Assembly (NCBI RefSeq): GCF_044748305.1
Contig: NZ_JBIVFT010000003.1
Location: forward strand, 434,001 to 498,000
Length of the DNA stretch: 64,000 nucleotides
Source of the DNA: Arthrobacter_E sp044748305
GTDB lineage: Bacteria > Actinomycetota > Actinomycetes > Actinomycetales > Micrococcaceae
Reading direction: 5' to 3'
The notes beneath the pieces were generated by a model that saw nothing but the letters and a program-made list of their open reading frames with translations, was not told where the DNA came from and ran no database searches. The position numbers and the translations under genes were made by a program. Positions within the stretch are counted from its first letter, which is position 1. Each line of letters opens with the position of its first letter. Below, piece after piece: positions 17,949-27,076 of this stretch.

Positions 17949-18959
17949 TCAGAGCAGGGCCGAAAGGGCCATCTGGAAGATGAAGGCAACGGCCGCCGCG
18001 GCGAGAGGTGTCACCAGCCAGTAGCCCAGGATCCGCAGCACGACGGGCCGGTTGGTCTCCGGGAAACGCTGGTTGGACCCGGCGCCCCACATGCCCGCCG
18101 TCATGGTGTGAGTGGTGGAGATCGGCCAGCTCAGGGCGATGGCTCCGATGAATTGCAGGGCGAAGCCCACGGACTGGGTCACGAAGCCGCGCATCGGATC
18201 GACCCGGATCATGCGGTGTCCCAGCGTGTAGGAGATACGCCAGCCGCCGAAGAGGGTTCCGAGGGTCATGGCCGCGGTCACCAGCACGACCAGCATCGGT
18301 GCCAGTGGAGCTCCGTCGTCATAACCGGCGGCGACCAGGGCGGCGAGCATGACCAGGAAGGTGCGTTGCCCGTCCTGCAGTCCGTGCCCGAAGGCCACGG
18401 CGCCCGCCGTGATCGCCTGCGCCCGGCGGAAACGCCGGTTGACCACATTGGGTTGCAGATTCCGGGCCACCCAGATGGTCGGCCAGACCAGCAGATAGGA
18501 CAGCAGGAACGCCAGCGCCGGGGACACGAGGAGGGGCAGTGCCACCGAGTTCCACAGTGTGGCAGCTGTTTCGGGGATCTGGTCGCCGCCCTTGAGCAGG
18601 GCTGCGCCGCCCGCCCCGAAGAGGCCGCCGAACAGGGCGTGCGTGGAGGAGGACGGCATGCCCTTCCACCAGGTGAAGATATTCCACACGATGCCGGCTG
18701 CGAGCCCGGAGATCAGCAGGCTGAGTCCGCCGGTACCTCCTGGGATATGCATCCAGTCCGTCCCGATCGACGCCGCCACCGGATACGCCAGCAGGACTCC
18801 GAGCAGGTTGAACAACGCGGCGAGCACGACGGCGACGCTCGCCGTGAGCGCTCGCGAACGGACGGCGAAGGCGATGGCGGAGGAGACGTCGCGGAAGCCG
18901 TTGAGGAAGGTGAAGGCGACCGTCAGCAGCACGGCCAGGGTGAGGAAGAGGGGAACCAC
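17949..18959 (-). CDS. pit: Inorganic phosphate transporter, PiT family
   Basis: A low-affinity, proton- or cation-coupled phosphate transporter, 336 residues with about ten helices. The two PiT signature halves are GFRDVSSAIAFAVRSRAL near the N-terminus (a variant of the usual GxND motif) and PISTTHTMTAGMWGAGSN near the C-terminus. PSSSTHALFGGLFGAG is the paired inner signature. The start is a GTG at 18959, immediately after the DUF47 stop, so the two genes are one operon. Together with pstSCAB it gives the cell high- and low-affinity phosphate uptake from one locus. Confidence 0.93.
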   Translation of the reverse strand: MVPLFLTLAVLLTVAFTFLNGFRDVSSAIAFAVRSRALTASVAVVLAALFNLLGVLLAYPVAASIGTDWMHIPGGTGGLSLLISGLAAGIVWNIFTWWKGMPSSSTHALFGGLFGAGGAALLKGGDQIPETAATLWNSVALPLLVSPALAFLLSYLLVWPTIWVARNLQPNVVNRRFRRAQAITAGAVAFGHGLQDGQRTFLVMLAALVAAGYDDGAPLAPMLVVLVTAAMTLGTLFGGWRISYTLGHRMIRVDPMRGFVTQSVGFALQFIGAIALSWPISTTHTMTAGMWGAGSNQRFPETNRPVVLRILGYWLVTPLAAAAVAFIFQMALSALL

Positions 18960-19577
18960 TCAGGATTCCTTGACGATGATCGCTCCCACCGAGGTGGCGA
19001 CGCGACGCATGTCCTTGGTGACCTCGACGAGCTGATTGGCCACGTCCCGGTGGCGGGTGTACTGGGCGAACTTCATGTCCTTGAGCATGTCCGCGACCCA
19101 GACCCGGTGAGTCCGCTCGGCGCGTTTGGCCAGCCGGAGCACCTCGATCCAGTAGTCCTCCAACTCATCCAGATTGTCGAGCATCCGCATGGCCTCGACC
19201 GTGAGTTCGGCCTGGCGGGTGATGATCTCCAATTGGTCCGCTGCGCGCTTGGGCAGCCGTTCGAGCTTGTAGAGGGCGATCAGCTCGGCCGCGCCGTCCA
19301 GCTTCTCCATGGCGTCATTGAGGTAACGCGAGAGGGTGAACATGTCCTCGCGGGGGAGGGTGTTGATGAAGCTGGTGCGCATATGGGTCAGCAGCGCGTA
19401 GTGCAGATTCATCGATTCGCCCTCGTGCTCGTGCATCTCTTCGACGAGGCGTTCGAAATCGGCTGCGGGGGCACCGAGAAGTTCGGACAGTGTTCCGGTT
19501 CCGAGGACCAGCTGGCGGGCCAGCTGGGTGAGGAGCCTGAGTCCGGCAGTCTCCTGGGGGAAGAGGCTGAGTTTCAC
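18960..19577 (-). CDS. DUF47 family PhoU-like protein
   Basis: A 205-residue all-helical protein of the PhoU-related DUF47 family, which is typically encoded just before a PiT transporter and is thought to modulate it. Typical stretches are LFPQETAGLRLLTQLARQL at the start, EMHEHEGESMNLHYALLTHM and TSFINTLPREDMFTLSRYL (about 68-86). The start ATG is at 19577 and the stop abuts the pit GTG. The 214-base gap upstream (19578-19791) shows no gene and no clear promoter. Confidence 0.92.
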   Translation of the reverse strand: MKLSLFPQETAGLRLLTQLARQLVLGTGTLSELLGAPAADFERLVEEMHEHEGESMNLHYALLTHMRTSFINTLPREDMFTLSRYLNDAMEKLDGAAELIALYKLERLPKRAADQLEIITRQAELTVEAMRMLDNLDELEDYWIEVLRLAKRAERTHRVWVADMLKDMKFAQYTRHRDVANQLVEVTKDMRRVATSVGAIIVKES

Positions 19578-19791
19578 GTCTTACCGGTGTCCTTGGCTGG
19601 CGTAAGGGGATCAGGCGCGCGCGCCAGCAGATTTGATGGTGCCGGACCGGATACGCCTCTCGGCGGTAGGCCGCTCGAAGCGGCGAATTGTTGAAGCCCG
19701 GGGGTTTCGCGGCCCGACACCAAGTTCAGTTTTCTACGTCCGGGGCTCCTAGTCAACATTGACAGCAGACGGTTTGAGTGGTTCTCCGGAT

Positions 19792-20433
19792 TCAGTCCAG
19801 GTGCCCGTTGCGCCATGCCGCCGCTGCGAACTCGAGGTCGTCCGCAGTGTGGACCAGGCGGTGGGAGTCTTTGGTCAATTTGGTGGCGTGGGCTTCATTG
19901 GAGAACTCCGCCGAGTCCGCCAGCCGGGCCTGGCCGAGAGCGATCACGCGGCAGAAAGCCGCGAAACGTTCCAGCGCGACGTCGAATTCGCCGTCGAACG
20001 CCCCGGAGAGGATCGCGTCCGACATGTGGCGGATCTCATCCGCGCCGGGGGGCTCCGCCGCACCCGCGACCGCGTGGGAGACCTGAGCGCCTTCCTTGCC
20101 GGCGTTGAAGTAGAGGGCCATGCGGTCCGGGTCCTGGACGATGGCTGCGCGGAGGGCGTACAACCGCCAGAGGGCGCCGGGGAGCGAGTGCGCGGGGCTC
20201 TCGGCCCAGAGCTCGGCGATGACCTCGATGCCCTGCTTGTCCGCGAGCTTGACCAGGCGCTTGGTGACCTCGGGGTCTTCGTTCGCGCGGCCGTGTTTCA
20301 CGAGTGCGTGCGCCGCCAGGTGGGCGGCTTCAGACACGCGTGCAGGATCCGCGCCGCCCGCGAAAGGCTCGAAGTCGAGAGGCGCGAAGGGCTTGGGCTT
20401 GTGGTGCCGCGGGGCTCCCTGGTTCTCGCTCAT
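19792..20433 (-). CDS. Conserved actinobacterial protein of unknown function
   Basis: A 213-residue soluble, mostly helical protein with no family I can name. It begins with a polar region (KPKPFAPLDFEPF), followed by alternating hydrophobic helices such as ALVKHGRANEDPEVTKRLVKL, IEVIAELWAESPAHSLPGAL and a C-terminal ADDLEFAAAAWRNGHLD. Tryptophans and acidic residues are evenly placed, with no catalytic motif or signal peptide. The ATG at 20433 lies 6 nt after a -10 box TAGCGT (20445-20440), indicating a leaderless transcript, which supports a real gene. Confidence 0.8.
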   Translation of the reverse strand: MSENQGAPRHHKPKPFAPLDFEPFAGGADPARVSEAAHLAAHALVKHGRANEDPEVTKRLVKLADKQGIEVIAELWAESPAHSLPGALWRLYALRAAIVQDPDRMALYFNAGKEGAQVSHAVAGAAEPPGADEIRHMSDAILSGAFDGEFDVALERFAAFCRVIALGQARLADSAEFSNEAHATKLTKDSHRLVHTADDLEFAAAAWRNGHLD

Positions 20434-20549
20434 GTGCCTACGCTACGCCTGGTGAGGTCGCCGCGGAACAGTCCGGACGGCTCGGTGGAAAGCCGCGACG
20501 GCGATGCGGTCGCCTACGGTAGAGTAGTGACGTCCCAGTTGGGACAGGA

Positions 20550-20622
20550 GGGCCTTTAGCTCAGTTGGTAGAGCAGTGGACTTTTAATCCATAGGTCGAG
20601 GGTTCGATCCCCTCAGGGCCCA
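20550..20622 (+). tRNA. tRNA-Lys (anticodon TTT)
   Basis: A 73-nt tRNA with a 7-bp acceptor stem (GGGCCTT with AGGGCCC), D arm TAGCTCAGTTGGTAGAGCA, anticodon loop CTTTTAA with TTT at 20583-20585, and T arm GAGGGTTCGATCCCCTC. The discriminator is A and the terminal CCA is not fully encoded. A possible -10 box TAGAGT lies at 20520-20525, and a strong hairpin terminator follows. Confidence 0.98.
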
Positions 20623-20629
20623 CCGTTGC

Positions 20630-20663
20630 AAGCCCCCGGAACCGTTTCTGGTTCCGGGGGCTT
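20630..20663 (+). terminator. Terminator of tRNA-Lys
   Basis: A perfect 14-bp stem (20630-20643 with 20650-20663), loop GTTTCT, begins 8 bases after the tRNA. Confidence 0.9.
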
Positions 20664-20760
20664 CGTCGTGTCGGCGCTGCTTTCCTCACGCTTCCCGGCT
20701 GCGGACAGCGCCGGACGTAGGGTGGTGCCGAGGGGCGTGCCGCCCACGGAGGGGAGCATC

Positions 20761-21495
20761 ATGAGCGTTGACGGCAAGAGCGCTGCACACGGTCGCCGGG
20801 CCGTGCCGTTGCTGTGGTTCGGTGTCTCGATGCTGCTGATCGTGGTGACGACGGTGGTCGGGATGTCCGTCTACGGTTCCCTCCCGCAAACGGTCCCCAC
20901 GCACTGGGGCGGAGACGGCGTTCCGGACAGGTTCTCGGAGAAGAGCGTGTGGAGCGTCTTCGCCCAGATCATGATCGCCGCGGGTCTCGCCGTCTTCCTC
21001 CTCGCCTTGTCTTATCTGATCCGTTCGATGCCCGTGCGGGGCGTGCCCTCGGGGGACCCGGCCTGGGATGAACGCCGGCTCCGCGTCGCCCGTGACGCGG
21101 GAACTGCCCTGCTGGGACAGCTCATGTTCTGGATCGTGGCGGTGGTGTGCTGGATCAGTATCGCCTCCTGGCTTCTGCCCGCACGCCCGTGGGCGGTCAC
21201 GTTCGGAGTGATCGTGCTCCTGGTGGCGATCGCCGTCGTACTGTTCCGTTTCTATCTGCGCTGGCGCCGGCTCATCGCCCAGACGCCTGCCGGAGAGGCT
21301 TCCGCGGACGAGGCACGGCACTGGAAGGCCGGCCTGTTCTATGTCGATCCCGAGGACCCCAAGCTCATGGTCCCTCGACGGCTTGGTGTCGGCTGGACGG
21401 TGAACTTCGGGCATCCGGCAGGTGCCGCGATCGGGGTGGCGCTGCTGGTGCTTCTGCTGGGAGCGGTGGCCCTGGTGGTCTTGCGTTCACTCTGA
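20761..21495 (+). CDS. DUF1648 / DUF5808 membrane protein
   Basis: A 244-residue membrane protein. Residues about 17-75 form the DUF1648 unit: a helix followed by the conserved extracytoplasmic loop LPQTVPTHWGGDGVPDRFS. Further helices at about 58-80, 108-130, 135-155 and 220-242 surround a DUF5808-like region (HWKAGLFYVDPEDPKLMVPR and GVGWTVNFGHP). DUF1648 proteins are related to the SdpI immunity family, but no immunity role can be claimed. The ATG at 20761 has GGAGGGGA in front; a longer frame reads through the tRNA terminator and is rejected. Confidence 0.85.
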   Translation: MSVDGKSAAHGRRAVPLLWFGVSMLLIVVTTVVGMSVYGSLPQTVPTHWGGDGVPDRFSEKSVWSVFAQIMIAAGLAVFLLALSYLIRSMPVRGVPSGDPAWDERRLRVARDAGTALLGQLMFWIVAVVCWISIASWLLPARPWAVTFGVIVLLVAIAVVLFRFYLRWRRLIAQTPAGEASADEARHWKAGLFYVDPEDPKLMVPRRLGVGWTVNFGHPAGAAIGVALLVLLLGAVALVVLRSL

Positions 21496-21546
21496 GCCGG
21501 GCCGCACGTCTTATTGATCACCTGAGAAATTAAATCCGCGCACCTC

Positions 21547-21575
21547 TTGAGTAAAACATTTTACTTCCTTACGTT
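21547..21575 (+). promoter_or_regulatory. Promoter and AT-rich palindrome before the amidohydrolase operon
   Basis: The -35 box TTGAGT (21547-21552) and -10 box TACGTT (21570-21575) are separated by 17 bp. A 14-bp inverted repeat, GTAAAA-CA-TTTTAC (21551-21564), overlaps the -35 box and spacer. It is a plausible repressor site; the regulator is not adjacent. Confidence 0.65.
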
Positions 21576-21648
21576 TTTGCCATGCCCGCCGGAGTGAGTC
21601 GCATCACATCCGGGCTGACGGCACAAGCTGAAGGAAAGCGAGAGCGCG

Positions 21649-23283
21649 TTGTCATCCGAACTGTATTGGAACGCCAGGTTCTTCACCGCTGACAAGCGGC
21701 GTTGGGCCGAGGCGTTGCTCGTGAACGACGGGCGCATCGTCTACACGGGTGAACTGGCCACCGCCCGACGTCTGGCGTCCGAGGGCACGTCCGAGATCGA
21801 TCTCGACGGGGGCACGGTGCTCCCGGGCTTCGTTGACGGTCACGCCCACGTGGTCGGCACCGGAGAGGCGGCAACCCAGGTCGATCTCTGGGGTGCCGCA
21901 GACCTCGCCGAGATCCAGCGCCGCATCGGCGCCTGGGCAGCCGCCCATCCCGAAGCGCCCGTGATCCGGGCCCACGGCTGGAACCACGGCGCGCTCCCCG
22001 GCGGTGTCCCGGACCGTAGCCAGCTCGACGCCGTCGTGCCGGACCGCCCCGTGTACGCGCAGGCTTACGACTTCCATTCGATCTGGCTCAACAGCGCCGC
22101 CCTGGCCGCCGTCGGCATCGACGAGCACACCGTCTCGCCTCCTGGAGGCACCGTGCATCGCGACGCCGCAGGCCACGCGACCGGCTACGTCGACGAGACC
22201 GCCATGCACCGTCTCGTCTGGCCGCAGCTGGACGCCCAGGTGACCGATGAGGCGCGCGATGCCGCCCTGGCGGCCGCGCTGGCCAGCTACCGCGAGATCG
22301 GGGTCACCGCCAGCACTGAAATGGCGCTCGACGACGGCGACCTCGCCGCCATGGAGCGAGCCGAGGCCAACGGGACGCTCACCGCACGGATCGCCGCGCA
22401 CTGGCGAGTGCAGCCCACCGGTGATCTGGAGGAGAACCTGGCTCAGGTGAAGCGTGTGGCCGGATTGGCTGCGGGACATTCCTCCGAATGGCTGCGGATC
22501 ACCGGCATCAAGGTACTGATCGACGGGACGGTGGACGGCTGCACGGCCGCGCTTGGAGCGCCGTATGCGGACGGCAGCACCGCCACCCCCGTCTGGAGCC
22601 TGGATGAGCTCGCCCCGGTGGTCGCGGCAGCCGATGCCGCCGGACTCCAGGTGGCCATGCATGCCATCGGAGACGAGGCCATCCGGATCGCGATCGGCGC
22701 CGTCGAGCACGCCATCGCCGAGAACGGGCCGGCTGAGCGGCGGCACAGGATCGAACATCTCGAAGTGACGGATCCCGCCGACATCCAGCGCCTCGCGGCG
22801 CTCGGAATCACCGCCAGCATGCAGCCCGTTCATGCCGACCCCGCCATCCAGGGGAACTGGCGCGCCATGCTCGGGGACGAGCGGGCGGAGCGCGGCTACC
22901 CCTGGTCGGAGATGAGCGAGGCGGGAGCCCCGCTGGTCTTCGGAACCGACTCGCCCACCTCGCCGCAAGCCCCGCTGCCCAATATGTTCGTCGCGGCCAC
23001 CCGGCGTTCCGCCCTGGAACCGGGCCTTGAACCGAACCTCGCGAAATACGCCGTCCCGCTCGCCGATGCCGTCGAACACGCCACCCGCGACGCGGCCTGG
23101 GCGTGCCGGGCCGAGCATGCCTACGGGCGTCTCGCGGCCGGACTGCACGCCGATTTCGTGGTGCTGGACCGGGACGTCTTCACGTCCCCCGTCGACGAAC
23201 TGCTGGAAACCCGGGTGATCCGCACCGTCATCGGGGGCCGGACCGTGCACGAGGCCCCGTCCCGCGAAAAGGCGGACGCGTGA
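21649..23283 (+). CDS. Amidohydrolase family protein (YtcJ-like)
   Basis: A 544-residue metal-dependent hydrolase of the amidohydrolase-3 group. The metal motif is in GFVDGHAHVVGTG (about residues 61-73). Later metal ligands are in MHAIGDEAIRIAIGAVEHAI and RHRIEHLEV, with the conserved Asp in VFGTDSP. The C-terminus ends with the typical ADFVVLDRDVF segment. The TTG at 21649 is the best start, with GAAGGAAAG upstream. It is the first gene of an operon with a five-gene dipeptide-type ABC transporter, so it probably hydrolyses the amide or N-acyl compound that the transporter imports. The substrate is unknown. Confidence 0.88.
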   Translation: MSSELYWNARFFTADKRRWAEALLVNDGRIVYTGELATARRLASEGTSEIDLDGGTVLPGFVDGHAHVVGTGEAATQVDLWGAADLAEIQRRIGAWAAAHPEAPVIRAHGWNHGALPGGVPDRSQLDAVVPDRPVYAQAYDFHSIWLNSAALAAVGIDEHTVSPPGGTVHRDAAGHATGYVDETAMHRLVWPQLDAQVTDEARDAALAAALASYREIGVTASTEMALDDGDLAAMERAEANGTLTARIAAHWRVQPTGDLEENLAQVKRVAGLAAGHSSEWLRITGIKVLIDGTVDGCTAALGAPYADGSTATPVWSLDELAPVVAAADAAGLQVAMHAIGDEAIRIAIGAVEHAIAENGPAERRHRIEHLEVTDPADIQRLAALGITASMQPVHADPAIQGNWRAMLGDERAERGYPWSEMSEAGAPLVFGTDSPTSPQAPLPNMFVAATRRSALEPGLEPNLAKYAVPLADAVEHATRDAAWACRAEHAYGRLAAGLHADFVVLDRDVFTSPVDELLETRVIRTVIGGRTVHEAPSREKADA

Positions 23284-24341
23284 GCAGCCCGGACGCAGCG
23301 CAGGCATCCCAAGGCACAGCGCCTCAAGCAACTGCGCCTCAAGGAACCGCGCCGAAGCCCGCCGCCGGGGCAGGCTCGGGTTCCGGCTGGGCCCTGGTCC
23401 GCTTCATCGGGCAGCGCGTGATCGGCCTGCTGGCGACCCTGTTCGTCGCGAGCCTGGTGGTCTTCGGCTCCCTGTACCTGGCGCCGGGCAACCCCCTGAC
23501 CTTCCTCACACATGGGCGTTCCATGGCCCCGGACGCGATCGCCCAGCTCAAGGCCCAGTACCACCTGGACGACCCGCTGTGGATGCAGTACCTGCGCTGG
23601 CTCGGCGGCGTCCTGCACGGCGACTTCGGCACCTCGATCATCTACAACCAGCCGGTCTCCTCGCTCCTTGCCAGCAGAGCCCAGTCGACCCTGCTGCTGG
23701 TGGTCATGGCGGCCGTGATCGTTCTCCTCTTCGGTCTCGCCGTGGGCGTCTTCGCCGGTCTGAAACCGGGCGTCCTGTCCCGGTCCGTCATGGCGCTCGC
23801 GACGGCGACCATGGCCGTGCCGACCTTCGTCGCCGCCGTCATCCTGATCCTCGTCTTCGCCGTGAGTCTCGGCTGGTTCCCGGTGTTCGGCGCCGGCACG
23901 CCGGGCCTGGACGCGGTCTATCACATGGTGCTGCCCGCCATCGCGCTGGCCCTGGCGTCCGTGGCATTCGTCGCCCGGCTGGCGCAGGCGGCCATCCGGC
24001 AGGAACTCGCTGCGGACCACGTCCAGACCGCCATCAGTCGCGGCCTGGCGGGCCGGTTCATCGTGCGCCGGCACGTGATCCGCAACGCGGCCATGCCCGT
24101 GCTGACCGTTGCGGGCCTGACCATCGCGGGCTTGATCGCGGGCAGCGTCGTCGTCGAGCAGGTGTTCCAGCTCGGTGGTTTCGGGCAGTTCCTGGTGGCG
24201 AGCGTGCAGCAGAAGGACTTCCCCGTTGTCCAGGCGATCTGCATGGTCTACGTCACCGCGTTCATCGTGCTGAACACGCTGATCGACCTCCTCTACTCGC
24301 TCCTAGACCCCCGTGTCTCGCTCGGAAGGACCGACTCATGA
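23280..24341 (+). CDS. ABC transporter permease, DppB type
   Basis: The first membrane subunit of a peptide/opine/nickel-class ABC importer, 353 residues. The N-terminus carries an unusual Ala/Pro/Gln/Thr-rich tail (about 1-40) built of imperfect GTAPQ repeats. Next come a helix, then SLYLAPGNPLTFL, DDPLWMQYLRWLGGVLHGDFG and the permease core with the EAA-type loop AISRGLAGRFIVRRHVIRNA. The GTG at 23280 overlaps the amidohydrolase stop by 4 bases, and its own stop overlaps the next ATG by 4, so the operon is tightly coupled. Confidence 0.92.
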   Translation: MSSPDAAQASQGTAPQATAPQGTAPKPAAGAGSGSGWALVRFIGQRVIGLLATLFVASLVVFGSLYLAPGNPLTFLTHGRSMAPDAIAQLKAQYHLDDPLWMQYLRWLGGVLHGDFGTSIIYNQPVSSLLASRAQSTLLLVVMAAVIVLLFGLAVGVFAGLKPGVLSRSVMALATATMAVPTFVAAVILILVFAVSLGWFPVFGAGTPGLDAVYHMVLPAIALALASVAFVARLAQAAIRQELAADHVQTAISRGLAGRFIVRRHVIRNAAMPVLTVAGLTIAGLIAGSVVVEQVFQLGGFGQFLVASVQQKDFPVVQAICMVYVTAFIVLNTLIDLLYSLLDPRVSLGRTDS

Positions 24342-25207
24342 GCACCGCCGCCGCCGATGGGCGCATGATCGCCCGCACCGCACGACGGATCCGTCGGGCA
24401 GGCGCCTTCGGAATCTCCGGCTGGACGGCCGTGGGCGCCCTGGCGCTCATCGTGCTGATCACGGCCATCGGGCCCTTGCTCAGCGGTGTGGACCCCAATG
24501 CCGTCAGCCTCTCCGAGGCGTATCAGGATCCGGTGGCCGGGCATCTGCTCGGCACGGACGCCAGCGGCCGGGATCTCTTCGCACGGCTCATGATCGGCTC
24601 GCGCACCGCCCTGCTGGGGCCGTTCCTGGTCGTCCTCGTCTCCACTGTTCTCGGCACCGCCCTCGCCCTCGCCGCAGTCTGGTTCGGCGGCTGGTTCGAT
24701 CAGCTCGTCGTCCGGGTCATGGACGCCGTGTTCGCCTTCCCGGGGCTCCTGCTTGCCATCCTCGCGACCGCGCTCTTCGGGGCCGGCCTGCCCGCGGCGA
24801 TCGCCGCCCTCTCCATCGCCTACATCCCGTACATCGGGAGGATCGTGCGCAGCGCGGCCCTGCGGGAGCGCAATCTGCCGTACGTCGCGGCGCTGCGTGT
24901 GCAGGGTGTGCGGGGCGTGCTGATCTCGCTCAAGCACATCCTGCCGAACATCTCCGGGCTGATCGTCGCCAACGCCACGCTCGCCTTCGGTTTCGCGCTC
25001 ATGGACCTGGCTGGCCTTTCCTTCATCGGCCTGGGCGTTCAGCCCCCGACGGCGGACTGGGGCGCCATGGTGGGCACCGGCATGTCCGGCATCCTCCAGG
25101 GACACCCCGACGAGGCGCTCTTCGCCAGTGCACTCATCGTCATCACGGTCGCCGCCGTCAACGTCCTCGGCGACCGCCTCACCGAACGATCGGAGGCCCT
25201 GTCGTGA
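24338..25207 (+). CDS. ABC transporter permease, DppC type
   Basis: The second membrane subunit, 289 residues with about six helices. Family motifs are HLLGTDASGRDLFARLMIGSRTALL near residue 70, AFPGLLLAILATALFG, and the EAA loop YVAALRVQGVRGVLISLKHI. The C-terminal GLGVQPPTADWGAM segment is typical of DppC. ATG at 24338 and stop at 25207 each overlap a neighbour by 4 bases. Confidence 0.94.
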   Translation: MSTAAADGRMIARTARRIRRAGAFGISGWTAVGALALIVLITAIGPLLSGVDPNAVSLSEAYQDPVAGHLLGTDASGRDLFARLMIGSRTALLGPFLVVLVSTVLGTALALAAVWFGGWFDQLVVRVMDAVFAFPGLLLAILATALFGAGLPAAIAALSIAYIPYIGRIVRSAALRERNLPYVAALRVQGVRGVLISLKHILPNISGLIVANATLAFGFALMDLAGLSFIGLGVQPPTADWGAMVGTGMSGILQGHPDEALFASALIVITVAAVNVLGDRLTERSEALS

Positions 25208-26237
25208 CCGCATCCCAGTCCGCGGCCCAGCCACTCCTGTCCGTCGACTCCCTCACCGTGAAGCTGCCCGTCGCCGGACAGCTGCGGACCGTGCTGAAGG
25301 ACGTGTCCTTCGAACTGGAGGAGGGTAAGGCGCTCGGCCTGGTCGGGGAGTCCGGCTCAGGCAAGTCCATGACCGTGCGGACCATCGCCCGCCTGCTCCC
25401 ACCCGGTGCCGACGTCTCCGGCAGCATCCGCTTCGCCGGAACCGAGGTGTTCGATCTGCGGGGCGAAGCCCTGCGGAAGTACCGCGCCGGGGACGTCTCC
25501 ATGATCTTCCAGGACGCCCGCGCCCACACCAATCCGGTCCGCCGGATCGGCGACTTCCTGACCGAGGCGTTGCGGACCAATCAGAAGGTCCCCCGGAAGA
25601 CCGCCGAGGCCCGCGCCGTCGACCTCCTCGCCGAAGTGGGCATCCACGACCCGGAGCGCCGCCTGCGCCAGTATCCGCACGAACTCAGCGGCGGGCTGTT
25701 GCAACGCGTCATGATCGCCGCTTCGGTGGCGGTGCGGCCCCGGCTCATCCTCGCCGACGAGCCCACCACCGCGCTGGACGTCACCACTCAGGCCGAGGTC
25801 ATGACGATCCTCAAGCGCATGCAATCCGAATACGGCATGGCGATGCTCTTCATCACCCACGATCTGGAGCTCGCGAGCGCCGTCTGCGACGACACCGTGG
25901 TGTTCTACGCCGGCCAGCTGGTGGAACGTCAGTCCGCCGGCCGGCTGCATCACGATCCCCTGCACCCGTACACCGCGGCGCTGGCCCAGGCCCGCCCGGA
26001 GATCGGTCACCGGGCGGGGCGTCTTCCCGCCCTGCCCGGCCACCCGACGACGGCGTACGAGGCACCGGACGGCTGTGCCTTCGCACCGCGCTGCGCCTTC
26101 GCCCAGGACGCGTGCCGGGTGGAGGTGCCCCCTCTGCTGCGCATCGGTGAGCAGGGTGACAGCCGCTGTGTGCGCATGCCGGAGCTCAAGGGACGGCTCC
26201 TGCCCGCCGTCGTCGAAACCGCCGAGGAGGTCACGCC

Positions 26238-26241
<4 letters not shown>
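25204..26241 (+). CDS. ABC transporter ATP-binding protein, DppD type
   Basis: The first ATPase subunit, 345 residues. Walker A is GESGSGKSM (about residues 46-54), the signature LSGGLLQRVMIA, Walker B LILADEPTTALD and the switch HDLELASAVC. The C-terminal oligopeptide-transporter extension contains the cysteine-rich segment CAFAPRCAFAQDAC typical of this class. The GTG at 25204 overlaps the previous stop. The signature has Leu-Leu-Gln rather than the usual Met-Arg-Gln, a mild variation. Confidence 0.93.
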
Positions 26242-27059
<818 letters not shown>

Positions 27060-27076
27060 GCCAAGGAGCATCCACC

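Noticed and set aside
17745..19694. Long plus-strand open frame opposite pit and DUF47
   Set aside because: Shadow of two well-supported minus-strand genes.
20626..20760. Upstream start for the DUF1648 protein
   Set aside because: It would read through the tRNA-Lys terminator; the ATG at 20761 has a good ribosome binding site.
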